From positions 49,112,225 through 49,176,224 of the forward strand of contig NC_086031.1 of NCBI RefSeq assembly GCF_036323735.1: a stretch of DNA of 64,000 nucleotides, given 5' to 3'. Below the pieces are notes generated by a model. That model saw nothing but the letters and a program-made list of their open reading frames with translations. It was not told the origin of the DNA and searched no databases. The position numbers and the translations under genes were made by a program. Of the stretch, positions 22,681 through 33,421 are shown piece by piece; positions within the stretch are counted from its first letter, which is position 1, and each line of letters begins with the position of its first letter. Source of the DNA: Rattus norvegicus. Taxonomy: Eukaryota > Chordata > Mammalia > Rodentia > Muridae.

Positions 22681-22742
22681 TCCACACCTGTGGTAAAAGG
22701 AGACGCAGAGGTAACCAGGTCCAGCAGTTAGGAATCCCTGGA

Positions 22743-22905
22743 AGAGCCCAGGTGTGATGACCTACGTACTCATCCTCCAGCACTCAGGAGTAGAAGCAGG
22801 AGGATTGCTGCAAATTTGAGGCCAGCTAGATCTATATTTTGAGTACCAGGCCAGACAGGACTACATAGCAAGATCTTCTCTTAAAAAAAAAAAAAAAAAA
22901 AAAAA
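22743..22905 (+). repeat. B1-like SINE with poly(A)
   Basis: A diverged B1 (CCAGCACTCAGGAGTAGAAG, GAGGCCAGCTAGATC) ending in a run of about 25 A. It lies just beyond the Ptpn7 poly(A) site. Confidence 0.8.
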
Positions 22906-25160
22906 GCAATTTGAACTCTCTGGAGGAGATGGGGGGGGGGGGGGGCTGCCTCTGCCTCCATGGCTTCCTTCCTGCTGTCATCTGCTCCCAACCACTCTCC
23001 GGGGAAAACCCAGCCTCTCTGCTTTGCTTCTGTGACTGACTTCAGAGCATCCTCTGGGTACCCATGAAGTATCAAAGAAAGAGCAGAGGAGAGACAAAGA
23101 GCTGTGTCTGGTTCAAGAAAACCTACCTGCCATCTCTCCCTCCCCGGCTTGTATTTCTTTGCAGAGCCCTAGATTGCTTACCGGGTCCCAGGAACAGACT
23201 GGGCTGTCACCACTTCAACCCTCATCCTCATCTCTTCAACACAGTTTTCAGGGAGCCCACGATCTATCTCAGGGATGAACTACATACCCGAGAAAGCCAG
23301 GCCAACCCTGAGTCTTCCTTGCTCCAGTTTGGACTGCCTGTGGGGAGGCAGGTGGAATGCTATTCCTCCTGTTTGGTCTTCAGCCCCTAGATTGCTGCAT
23401 GGTACAGTCCTCTGTGAAAACCCCAAGGAGTTGGAGGAGTGACTGCCCTCTTGCTTCCTGGCATCTCTCTGAAGAATGCGCAGTGTCGAAAGCCCGTGAT
23501 CCACACTTGGACAGTGAAGACTGGAGAATCAGGAGTTCTGGACCGGCCTTGGCGATATGGCACCCTAGCTCGAATACTAAACACACAAAATGAATGTGAT
23601 GCTCCCACTGAGGCTAACATTCTGAGTGTCTGCTTCTTTAGTCTTGGGGTGATGGCTTGCAGTTTTCTAAGTCCCCTAAAAGCTCAGCACTGCCCAAGGT
23701 AGGCTTCTAAAGTATCCAATGCTACCATGAGCTCAGAGCCTGTCTGGAAGGGAGTGAGGGAGGAAACTGCACAGCCCTATGGGCACCCTCCCTCTACAGT
23801 CACCCCAACCCCGTTCTAGAGGGCACAGGCTCTGGAAAAGCTAAATAAATAAATAACCTCTTGGATACCCAACTAATTCTTCTTTCCATCAGTTTAGGCC
23901 TCTAGGGCTCTCTCTAGGAATAGAGTAAGGCTCTCTAGAGCAGGAACAGGCCTTTACCTCTGAGATACACTCTTTTCCAGATTTCTAAAGGATGTGTGAC
24001 AAAACCGTAGTCAATGTAGGAATCGAGACACAGAGGCACCACCGTGTTCAGGGCGTTGTAACAAAGCCCCACACAGCAAGTAACTCATAAATAACAGAAA
24101 TTTGTTGCTCATGGCTTGAAAGGTGAGGATGCCACCAGTCACGGTGCCAGTAGATTCAGGGTCTGGTTAGGAGTCACTTTTGGCTAAAAGATTACAGCCT
24201 TTTCTTTATGGCCTCAAGATGGGGATACGTATGGGCTCTGAGCATGTCTCTTGTTCTCTCCCTATATAAGGGTATTAATCTTACTTAGGAGGCCTCCATA
24301 CTCATAACCCTAGTCACCTTATATGATCATCACTTTGAGGATTTCAATGTATGAATCTGGGGGGGGGGAGGACACAGAAATATAGAGCAATAAAATCTAT
24401 TGCTTCGTATAACTTAAACTTTACAAATTTCAGACTATGGCAATGTACCTTCGGAGGAAGAGAAGAATTTATAAAGAGCAGAGGTTAGACAGATGTTAAT
24501 AAGTCAGAACAATAGGCTGACCCAGACGTTGGGAGTCTTCTAACTCCTGAGTAGATTTAATTCGTACGATTGATGTTAACAGTTCATCGCAGCCTCCAGA
24601 TGAGCACACTTGAAAACCGACCCCCAAGGAGAGAGGCTGGTGAGATCATTGTAGGAGCACAGCTAGCCGCCCAGGGATCCTGCGACCAGGAAGGTACAGC
24701 CAGTTGACTGAGCTGTTATCTCCTGCAAGGGAGGATGGGGACATCTTGGCAGCCTCTCCACCACCCACTATCAAAAACTTTGTATCAAAATAGCATACAT
24801 TTTTCCTTTGCTAACTGACGTTCCTCAGAGGGAATCCCTTGCCCTGATTTTGCCTGTTTCTCTATGGTGACAATACTGGGTAAAGACGAACACCAAGTTC
24901 AAATGTCGATCTCACTTTGGGCTTCCCAAACAAGTAGTCTGGCAAACTGTGGTTAACAAAACAAGATGGAGTATTAAGGGCTCTAAATCCGGCTGTTACT
25001 CTCCATAGCTTTTCGGGGGGGGGGGGATGCATTCGGTACCCAGGGATGCTCAGACGCGAGGGTTCAGGGAGCAAAACCTTAAGAGATCTTCATGCCACGG
25101 TTCTTCAGCCTGCAAATACCCTAGCTTAATCGGGACACCGACCATCCTTCAAGACAGAGA
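22906..25160. other. Intergenic interval Ptpn7-Arl8a
   Basis: No coding exon was recognised. It contains a G-run (22931-22946) and, at about 24060-24360, an old interspersed repeat of uncertain class (TAAATAACAGAAATTTGTTG through TTTCAATGTATGAATCTGGG). The rest looks unique. Confidence 0.55.
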
Positions 25161-25209
25161 GCGGTGCAGTCAGGGCGGGGCAAACGAGGGCAGCAAGAAA
25201 AATAAAATT

Positions 25210-25780
25210 ACAGCTTTCTCCGCAAGCGCGCCCTCACGCTCCTCCCGGCCGCCGCGGGTCCCCGCCGCCCCGCCCGCGGGCGCTGGCCCAGGCCGCGCGC
25301 GAGACTGGAGCGCGCTCGGGTGCGAGCAGGACGCGGCCCGGCCCGCGGGAGGGCGGCGGCGGCGGCGGGGGAGGTGGAGGCGCCGTGGCCACACCCATCG
25401 GCGAGCGGATCCGCGGGCAGCGCGTCGTCGGCCGCCGCGCTCTAGCCTCCGCCCGCACCGAGCCGCGGGACCCGGCCGCACCGGGGAGGGGCCGCTCCGG
25501 GCCGCAGCGCGAGGGCAGCGAGGGCGGCGGGGACCCGGCACCGGGCGCGGCCGGCGGCAGCGACCATGATCGCTTTGTTCAACAAACTGCTGGACTGGTT
25601 CAAGGCCCTGTTCTGGAAGGAGGAAATGGAGCTCACGCTGGTGGGGCTGCAGTACTCCGGCAAGACCACCTTCGTCAACGTGATCGCGGTATGAGGGCAG
25701 ATGTGTCGCCCGCGCCGCGCCCTAGGCAGCTGGAGTCGCCGCCTGGCGTGGCCCGGCACCGCTGAGTTCCGGGCAGGGAG
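25210..25780 (+). promoter_or_regulatory. Arl8a: CpG-island promoter and 5' leader of Arl8a
   Basis: Very dense CpG with GCGCGC, GGCGGC and CCGCCC boxes and no TATA box. It surrounds the Arl8a start codon at 25566 and is the only strong CpG island in the window. This fits a broadly expressed gene. A transcription start between about 25210 and 25500 is inferred. The 180-codon frame at 25027-25569 on the plus strand is Arg/Gly/Pro-rich and is a by-product of base composition. Confidence 0.85.
25566..25688 (+). CDS. Arl8a: Arl8a coding exon 1 (membrane helix, P-loop)
   Basis: 41 codons, ending at NVIA, with donor GCG|GTATGA. It contains the membrane-binding helix and the GLQYSGKTT phosphate-binding loop. 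The context GCGACCATGA has A at -3. Confidence 0.96.
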
Positions 25781-28700
25781 GAGCCGGCTCCGGGAGCTTA
25801 GGGCCTAGTACGGTTCTTGGGGGACCGGCTGGCGTGCCACCCGTTCTCCGGCCTGGGCTGGGATGGCAGGGCTGGGGGCGGGGTAGCAAGGACGAGGGGA
25901 ACCGAGCTTGCAATCCGGAGCTGGCGGCACTGAGAGGTCTCCAGGCACAGGGAACCCGCCGCAGGCTGACAGGCCCCTGAGGCAGGCGCAAAAGGGGCAT
26001 GACGGGGCGAAAGTGCCCGGACCTTCCCGCTCCGCGCGTGGATTGTCACGGGACGCGCAGCCCGAGCGTGTTGCCAGGGCGCTCTACCAGCCCAGCCCCA
26101 CCCCGAGGGCTCTGCCTCCCCTTGCTTGACGCGGAAGCCCCAGCCCTTTTGGGCGAGGGGAAGGTATCCCTAGAGGCAGAGGAGTCAGCTGAGGTCCTGG
26201 CTCTAGCCCAGACTCCTCCCCGGAACTTGTCCCCGGCCTGCGGGTAGCATTGGGGTCCAGAAAGCATGGCACCATGAAGGGAGTTGGGAGACTCCAGTTG
26301 GCTCAGAAGTTGCAGGAGTGGGTACTGTGGACCCGAGAGGATGAGCTGGAGGGGCGCCATCCACCTGGGGACAGGGGAGAGAGCAAGCAGTTCCGAAGGC
26401 CTTGGAGAATCAGGACTTGTGTGTGTGTGGGGGGGGGGGGGCTGGCTTGATTGCAGTTGTATGTCTGTGCCAGAGGAGTGGTGAAGAAGGAGTTAAATTT
26501 TCTCTTTAAAAAAAGAGGAAGATGAGCTCCCTGGGTGTGAGCTGAGCTGCAGTAATGGCTGCAGCCTGTATTTCCAAGCTAGGCAAGACTGGGCTTATGG
26601 GACCCAGTAAGACTTGGGACGGGGACAGAGTTTTTCCTCAGAACCTAGCCCCATTCTCAAAGATGGGTTTTCCAAGGACTGTGAATTAGCCAGGTATAGG
26701 GTTAAAAAACAAAAATGCTGATGTGCAGGTCGGCAAAGATGTGTGGGCCTCAGCTTGGGTACCACCACTTGGTTGTATTGTATTGTTGCCCAACCTTGAA
26801 GCCCCACAGGGCTCAATATCCATGCGGGGGGTCCCTTCAGAGAGGATACGGATTTGGGACTTAATGGTTGCATGATCAGGTAGGGGCTCTCTCTCTCTCT
26901 CCCCTAAATATGCTCTGCCACTGACCTCTCTGTACCCTCCTCTACCTTGTGACCCTTCCACAGGGCCTCTGCTGAGGTTTGGGACAGACATAATGTTTTT
27001 CTGAACTAACACACATGTGCTCCCTGTCTGCCATGCTGTGTCCCTAGGACGGAACACCTGGGTTAGACGTGGTGTTGACTTGCCTCTTGGGCTGTCAGAG
27101 CAGGAAGTCAACACCTGGATTTCCACCTGTCTCTGTAGACCTAGCTGGCTTGGTTTGGAGCATTTGGGTCTGGGAGATGTTTCTGGTATGTCTCAGAAGT
27201 AGAAACTAGCAGCTCGGGCTCTGCATAGACGTCACCTCCTGTCCCCAGGGATGCTTTTCTCATAGAGGGTCAGTAAAGCCATGCTTCTATCTAGGGATGC
27301 ACAGAAACTTAGGTGCATCCCTTCCTGGCCTGGACCTATTCTACAAGACCAGCTCTTCTCAGAGAATGCAAGGCTCTGACAGGTCAGGGACAGAAGCCAA
27401 ATTCTCAGATTCTCCTGCAAGAGTCAAGAGGTTCTCTGAAACAAGCATGGTGGAACATGCCTGTTAGCCCAGCACTCTGAATGCAGAGGCAGGAGGATGC
27501 CAAGTTTGAGAACAGCTTGAGCCGTAGAGAGAGACTTTGTTTCAAAAATTAAAAACAACAACAACAAAAAGACAAACCAGTTTTGTTTGATACTCAACAT
27601 TTCCTCCTCTCCCTGGTGCCCCATACTCCCTTTTGGTACTAAATTTAACACTGAAAGAACAATCTGAATTTCCTTTCTCTATAGAGACCCTAACAGGTAA
27701 AACCACCACCTAGGGGGCTGCAGGGAAGTCTAGCAGTTGGGTAACTCCAGGCTTCTCAGAGCCCCCACAGACGGTCTGCGGCTCCCCATACAGTCACAAA
27801 AAGATTTGGGACCCCTGGGCTCTGTGCCGGTGCCCACCACAGCCTTTGCTCTTGACTTGGCTTCTGTTTGAACAAACAGAGAAAAACCCTTGTGTCCCCG
27901 CCCCCCCACCCCGGTGAGATGTGGCTGTGAATAGGAATTGAGTTTAGTGAGCTCAGATGCTTAGCAGGTTAACGGGGAGTAGAAGGAATGTAGTTAGCCA
28001 TTGCAGTATGTCTGAGAAACCGAAACTCTGCTAAGCTCCGAAAGCTTAGCTGTTTTACTAGAAACGTGGGAGAGATGTTTTTGCCCAAGAGAAGCAGAAG
28101 GCAGTTTTGTTTTGTTTTGTTTTGTTTTTTGTTTTTTGGTTTGTTTTTTTTTTTCTTATGAGACAGGGTCTGGTCTTGACCTGTCAATCCTCTAGTCTCC
28201 CTAGTTGCTGGACTGTAGGCATGAGTGGTCATGCCCATCAAGGAGGTCATTTCAAATGTCTTAAAATAAAGGCTATCACTATAGATGAACTGGTCTTGGG
28301 TATCCCAAAAGACTAAAGAACCAAGGGACAGGTTATAGGAAGATGCATTTTAGAGTCATAAAGAACTTTCTGACAATTCGACCTAACATGAGAGGGAGTG
28401 GAAGCCTAGCAGAGTTATGCACACCTTTAGTCTAGCCACTTAGGGTCTGAGGCAGGAAGATTGGGAGTTGAAGGCCTCTTGATTACTTCAGATGATGATG
28501 ACAATGATGATGGAGGGGGGGGAGAGGAGGAGGAACTAGGGATATACCTTAGTTGACAGATGGTTTGCCTAACATGCACAAAGCCTTGAGTTCAGTCCCC
28601 AGCACCACATAAAACCAGACACAGAGGCATACACCTATAATCTTTGCACCAGGGAGATGAAGACAGGAGGATACAAAGTTCAGGGTCATCCCTGACTACA

Positions 28701-29418
28701 AGCCAGTGTGAAGGCAACTTGGGATACATAAGCCCCTATCTCAGGAAGGAAGGAAGGGAGGAAGGAAGGAAGGAAGGAAGGAAGGAAGGAAGGGAAAAGA
28801 AGGGAAGAAAATGATCTAGAGTTGGTTCGAGTCTGACACAAAGGTTGGGTCACATGACGTAAAGTTGCCTCCGTCCTTTAGGAAGGACTCGACTCATTAG
28901 CAGGGAAATCAAATCATAGCCTGATTGCTCCAATTCCCATCTGAGCAGAAACTGACTGTTGGAGGGCCTGGCTGTCCAAGAGTCTGTGAGCATCGCTCTT
29001 CACCAGGGTCACTGTCTTCCAGCCTATACTCTCCTCTGTTCGGAAGCCTATGGGTCTTCCAGTTACCAGAGCACAGGGACAATTGCACGCAGCATTAGAG
29101 CCACTCCCAAGCACTCTGGGAGCCGTGGTTACAATTCCAGGAGCTCTGCAGTCCCAGGGTCTCGGGTCCTGAAGGAGTATCGCTTGAGTACAGGAGTTGT
29201 CTTTCATCCAAGTATCAAACAGCCCCCACCTTGCTTAGCTTCTGAGATCAGACAAGATCGGGCGCTTTCAGGGTGCTGTGGCTTAGTTATCTCTAAGGTA
29301 GTCAGAAACGCAGCCTGAATTCAATTCCACAATTTCAAAGATTGTAGAAGAGAACAAACTCCCAGAGTTGTCCTCTGACCTCCATAGGCATGCCGTGGCA
29401 TGTATGCATCTGTGAGCG

Positions 29419-29482
<64 letters not shown>

Positions 29483-31413
29483 GTAAATATAAAGTATATG
29501 GTAGGATATGTGCTGGCATTTTTTTTTCTGGCTTTTGAGACAGAAGTTCATATAACCCAGGCTGACCTCAAACTTAATATTTAGCTGAGACTGACCTTGA
29601 ACTCTTAATTCTTCCCCCTCTACCTGAATGCTGGGGTTCCAGGCAGACCCTGGACCAACCCCTGTGGATGATTATATATCCAGGGGGCTCAGAGGACCTC
29701 CAGAATCCAGCTGCGGTTCTCGGATGAGGAATAACTTGTCATTGAGCACTGGGGGATTCCTTCAGATGCAGAGAGTGGTAGGTCATCTGGTACATCTGGA
29801 GCACTGACGAGAACTGGTCATCTCCTGCTCTTTGGCTGGGGGTGAGAGCCCTTGGCCTCTGTATGGGACTCAAGCAAATTAGTTTACTACCTGGTGGGAG
29901 ACAAAAAGATGTGGTAAAAAGCACACGACTGTCACCCTCAGCATGCAGGTGGCATCGGTCTCAACTTGTCTCTCCTGTTCCCACCTGTGATGTGAGGATG
30001 GCCTGGGAGGAGTTAGGGCTGGCCTTATTTGAAGCCTGTGTCTACTTTAGATCCAGAGATTCCCGACAGAATGAATTGGGGGGAAGAGAAAAATACCAGA
30101 AATGGAAAGGAATTACGGGAGCTGGAATTACTATCAACCCATTCAGCAAACATTAATGCTGTTACTGTAGACCTGGCTCCTCTCCCCGGGAAGCTCAACC
30201 CTACAGGGAGACGCAGACATAGGTAAATAATAGAGACGGTGGATTATCCACGGTAGAGTACAACAGAAGAATAATGTGTGTTGCCTTTTGTGGGTGGTGA
30301 ATTTAATCCCAACCCACATATCCGGACCTGGTCTATTAATGTAGCCCAGGCTGTCCTAGATCTCCCTATGTAGACCAGGCTGGCCTCAAACTCACAGAAA
30401 TCCACCTGCCTCTGCCTTTCCAGTGCTGGGATTAAAGGAGTGCCACCACGCCCAGCTTCTCCTCAACAATCTCCTGCCAGTTTGATAATACTTGCTTTCC
30501 TTGCCGTTTCTCTTGTGATGAGCCTCTTTTCCTGAGAAGTAATGTTTCTCTTAACTCAACTGGGGACTAAAGAAAGGGGCTTCTTTTAACAAGAGTCATG
30601 GGTTAGACCTTGGGAATAGCTTTCTCCCTGTCTAGACTGAGAGACCCTGAGATTGCCTAAGGACTGTGGGTCTCTTCCCCTAGAGCTCTAGATATGGATA
30701 GCACGTAAGTTGATGACACCCATCCTCCCTGAAAGCGGAAGATACTTAAGAGACACTTCCCCTGAGAAAATGTAAGGTCACCTGTGGCCTCTTGTTCTGG
30801 ACCCACCAGGGAGCGCACATCTGGGTCCTGCTGATGTTTGCATCTTTTCCAATTCTGGATCTTCTCTCTAGTCAGGACAGTTCAATGAGGACATGATCCC
30901 CACCGTGGGCTTCAACATGCGCAAAATCACCAAAGGGAATGTCACCATCAAGGTGAGAGCAGGGGCCTGCTGAGGACCACATTTGTTTGGGAGAGCAAAG
31001 GAGGCACGTGGGAAGTGCCAGCCAGGGGAGGGGAGAGTGGCATCCTTTTGCTGGAGAACTGGGAAAAGGAAGCTGAAGACTTGAACAGTAGAGGGATAGG
31101 GAAGAGAGGAAAACCAGGAGAGGGAGGTGGTGTGACCTTTAGGGTTGGGAAGGGAAGCTTGGAATCCAGTGGCTTTTAGTCATCTGCCTGCTCCTGAGGC
31201 TACCTTCTCCCCATCTTCTCACTCAGCTCTGGGACATTGGGGGACAGCCCCGTTTCCGAAGCATGTGGGAGCGCTACTGCAGAGGAGTGAGCGCCATCGT
31301 GTAAGTAGGGTTTCCCACCCTCCTGCCTGCAAGACATCAGACCTGATGCGCCACACTCATGGTCTTTGGTTAATGCCTGGTGACTAACATGGCATGCTGT
31401 TTATTTAAGAATA

Positions 31414-31468
<55 letters not shown>

Positions 31469-32021
31469 ATGTGTGTGCACAGATTTTTAAAAAAAATATG
31501 CCCAGTTTGGTTTTCCTAATAGAGTAAACAATGCTTGTTCTTTTGTTTTTGGAGACAGGATCTAACTATGTAGACCTGCCTGGCTTGGATCTCACTATAT
31601 AGACCAGGCTGGCCTCACAGACTTCCCCCTCTCAAGTGCTAGGATTAAGTGCATGCATACCATGCCCACTTTAAACCTAATTTTTATTTTTATTTTTGGG
31701 TTGGGTTTTGTTTTGGTTTTGGTTTTTGTATATTTTGTTTTGTTTTTTGAGACAGGGTTTTTCTGGGGAGTCTTAGCTGTCTTGGAACTCACTCTGTAGA
31801 CCAGGCTGGCCTTGAATTCACAAAGATCCACCTGTCTCTGCGTCCTGACCAGCTTAAACCTGAGTTTTAAACAAGCTTTGTAGCCAGGTGGTGGTAGGTG
31901 GAGCATTCCTTTAATCCTAGCACTCAGACAGCAGAGGTAGGAGGATCTCTTGAGTTGGAGGCCAACCTGAGCTACATAGTGAGTTCTAAGACAGCCAGGG
32001 CTGCACAGAGAAACCCTGCCT

Positions 32022-32069
<48 letters not shown>

Positions 32070-33421
32070 AAGAAAGAAAGAAAATATCTTTGTACCCTGT
32101 CCCTTGGGCCCTATCTAGGCTTTCCATGAAAATGTAAATGGGTCACTTTGGGCCAGACTCACAGCTAACGGTCCAGGCCCCAGTTCCACAGAGGACAGAA
32201 GCCTGCAGTGCTTCGAGCCTATGTTTGGGAAAGTGTTCTCCGAGTCAGACCAGGGTGGTCGCTCCAGAGGCGACCAGGCTGGAACTGGAGGCCTTCTTCC
32301 CCTCAGCAGCTCCTCTTCCTGCCTGCCTCAACCCATGGTGTCCACATGCTGTCCCTGCCTGCCTTCCCCAGGTATATGGTGGATGCTGCGGACCAGGAGA
32401 AGATCGAGGCCTCCAAGAATGAGCTCCACAACCTGCTAGACAAGCCACAGCTGCAAGGCATCCCGGTCAGCTGGAGATGGAGCGGGTGGGAGAGGAAGCT
32501 GGTCAGGAGTCACCGGGGGCGAGAGAAAGCGCCACGCAGTGAAGGACCCCTGCCCTAACCTTCCTCCGCTTCCTTCCTGTGTAGGTCTTAGTCCTCGGTA
32601 ACAAGCGAGACCTCGCCGGAGCGCTAGATGAGAAGGAGCTAATCGAGAAAATGTGAGCTGAGTAGCCTTTCTTTGTGTGCTTCAGCTCCCCAAGTCCCCC
32701 AGCTGCCGAACACTTCTGGGCTGGGCTTGTTGCTATTCTCAGTACTCACCACGTGGTGGCAGCAGAACACATCTTTTCCAGGAGCCTCGCCCTCCTCTTG
32801 TAGCCCTTCTACTAAGCAAAACACCCCGCCCTCCCCTGGCCGGTACCCCTTAGCTGCTCCAGCCTCCGCAGACTCCTCTCTGGTCTTTCTGCAGGAATCT
32901 GTCCGCTATCCAGGACCGAGAGATCTGCTGCTACTCCATCTCCTGCAAGGAGAAGGACAACATAGGTGGGTGGCTTTGGGAAGTTGCTGGCACTCTCCCA
33001 GGAGTGGCTGTGCAGAAGGAAGGGATACTTCTGATGTGGTACCTGGGGAGTCCTATCCTGCCACTTTGTCCTTGGGTGCAGCAGGCAGCTAGGAGGCCCC
33101 AGTTCTGAGCATTACCCCAGCCCTGCCCCTCAGAGGGAGTCACCTGCTCCCTTTTCCACTCCTGAGATTGGTTTAGACTGGCTATTCCAGGCCCCTCTTT
33201 GCTGCAATTTTGTGTCTTTTCCATCACTAGCTTGTAGCTGTTAGGGGGCGGGGGCGGGGGGTCACAGCTCTAGGCTTGGTCCTGGCTGCAATTAGGTGAC
33301 TTAACTGTTTATACCTTCCAGGCCTTCTCACACAGGGAGGCCTTACAATTTTCTCCCTTGTATCCCCGCAGACATCACCCTACAGTGGCTTATTCAACAC
33401 TCAAAGTCACGGAGAAGCTGA
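25566..33421 (+). CDS. Arl8a: Arl8a, lysosome-associated Arf-like small GTPase
   Basis: Seven coding exons: 25566-25688, 30872-30952, 31227-31300, 32372-32465, 32585-32652, 32895-32965 and 33372-33421. They join in frame to 186 residues, the exact length of the family. The N-terminus ([20 protein letters not shown]) is the amphipathic helix that binds lysosomal membrane in place of a myristoyl anchor. Nucleotide motifs are all present: GLQYSGKT (27-34), switch I Thr52, WDIGGQ (70-75) with Gln75, NKRD (130-133) and SCK (163-165). The C-terminus is HSKSRRS. Known role: in its GTP form it is recruited to lysosomes through BORC and links them to kinesin through PLEKHM2/SKIP, driving outward lysosome and synaptic-vesicle-precursor transport. 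The large first intron (5.2 kb) and CpG promoter are typical. It differs from the paralogue Arl8b by only a few residues, but the syntenic position supports Arl8a. Confidence 0.97.
27441..27560 (+). repeat. B1-like SINE
   Basis: A diverged plus-strand B1 (GCATGGTGGAACATGCCTGT, GCAGAGGCAGGAGGATGCC) with an AAC-rich tail. Confidence 0.8.
28120..28245 (-). repeat. B1-like SINE, reverse
   Basis: T-rich tail (TTTTG repeats), then GAGACAGGGTCTGGTCTTGA and TGGACTGTAGGCATGAGTGG. Confidence 0.75.
28533..28798 (+). repeat. B4 (ID-B1 fusion) SINE with (GGAA)n tail
   Basis: An ID-like head (TTGAGTTCAGTCCCCAGCAC) fused to a B1-like body (ACACCTATAATCTTTGCACC), then GGAA tetranucleotides at 28744-28798. 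Confidence 0.8.
29186..29288 (-). pseudogene. 5S rRNA pseudogene
   Basis: The reverse complement matches the 5S rRNA order: a CACCCTGAA-like 5' arm, then GCGCCCGATCTTGTCTGATC, AGCTAAGCAAGGTGGGGGCT and ACTTGGATGAAAGAC. The internal promoter region is mutated, the 3' third is poorly kept, and the copy is truncated. It is an ordinary dispersed 5S retro-copy and unlikely to be transcribed. Confidence 0.85.
29422..29480 (+). repeat. (CA)n microsatellite
   Basis: About 29 CA units in Arl8a intron 1. Confidence 0.96.
29520..29645 (-). repeat. B1-like SINE, reverse
   Basis: TTTTGAGACAGAAGTTCATA, CCAGGCTGACCTCAAACTTA and TGAATGCTGGGGTTCCAGGC are the B1 landmarks, reversed and diverged. Confidence 0.75.
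30330..30462 (-). repeat. B1 SINE, reverse
   Basis: TAGACCAGGCTGGCCTCAAA and CAGTGCTGGGATTAAAGGAG are clear reversed B1 landmarks. Confidence 0.92.
30872..30952 (+). CDS. Arl8a: Arl8a coding exon 2 (switch I)
   Basis: 27 codons, [18 protein letters not shown] to VTIK, containing the PTVGFN switch I. Acceptor CTCTAG, donor GTGAGA. Confidence 0.96.
31227..31300 (+). CDS. Arl8a: Arl8a coding exon 3 (switch II)
   Basis: Encodes [20 protein letters not shown] to SAI, plus two bases of the next Val. Holds the DxGGQ catalytic motif. Donor GTAAGT. Confidence 0.96.
31417..31467 (+). repeat. (GT)n microsatellite
   Basis: About 25 GT units in Arl8a intron 3. Confidence 0.96.
31530..31672 (-). repeat. 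B1 SINE, reverse
   Basis: GAGACAGGATCTAACTATGT, AGACCAGGCTGGCCTCACAG and GTGCTAGGATTAAGTGCATG. Confidence 0.88.
31700..31855 (-). repeat. B1 SINE, reverse
   Basis: TTGAGACAGGGTTTTTCTGG, GTAGACCAGGCTGGCCTTGA and a T-rich tail toward the left. The inner end is truncated. Confidence 0.88.
31880..32090 (+). repeat. B1 SINE with 45-base poly(A)
   Basis: TTTAATCCTAGCACTCAGAC, CAGCCAGGGCTGCACAGAGA and CCCTGCCTC, then 45 A (32023-32067) and GAAA units. It follows two reversed B1 copies, so intron 3 of Arl8a contains a potential B1 inverted-repeat hairpin. Confidence 0.92.
32372..32465 (+). CDS. Arl8a: Arl8a coding exon 4
   Basis: Completes Val then [20 protein letters not shown] to GIP. The donor CCG|GTCAGC is weaker than the others because it has C at +3. 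The frame and conserved protein leave no alternative. Confidence 0.94.
32585..32652 (+). CDS. Arl8a: Arl8a coding exon 5 (NKRD motif)
   Basis: Encodes [20 protein letters not shown] to EK plus two bases of Met147. NKRD gives guanine specificity. Acceptor TGTGTAG, donor GTGAGC. Confidence 0.95.
32895..32965 (+). CDS. Arl8a: Arl8a coding exon 6
   Basis: Encodes [20 protein letters not shown] to DNI with the SCK guanine-binding motif. Acceptor TTCTGCAG, donor GTGGGT. Confidence 0.95.
33372..33421 (+). CDS. Arl8a: Arl8a last coding exon
   Basis: Encodes [16 protein letters not shown] and TGA at 33419-33421. Acceptor CCCCGCAG. Confidence 0.95.

Larger units (their letters stand above)
25781..30871 (+). 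other. Arl8a: Arl8a intron 1 remainder
   Basis: No further exon was recognised. It holds several SINEs, a CA microsatellite and a 5S rRNA pseudogene, listed separately. The 5' kilobase is GC-rich and SINE-free and may extend the promoter region. Confidence 0.6.

Noticed and set aside
24060..24360. Possible retroviral LTR (TATATAAG near 24264)
   Set aside because: No paired copy, no TG…CA ends and no primer-binding site. It reads as part of an old interspersed repeat of uncertain class.
25027..25569. 180-codon plus-strand ORF and a 123-codon minus-strand ORF
   Set aside because: Both lie in the Arl8a CpG island, are Arg/Pro/Gly-rich, and the plus frame ends at the Arl8a start. Composition explains them.
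29186..29288. Functional 5S rRNA gene
   Set aside because: The 3' third is missing or diverged and the internal promoter is mutated. It is called a pseudogene instead.
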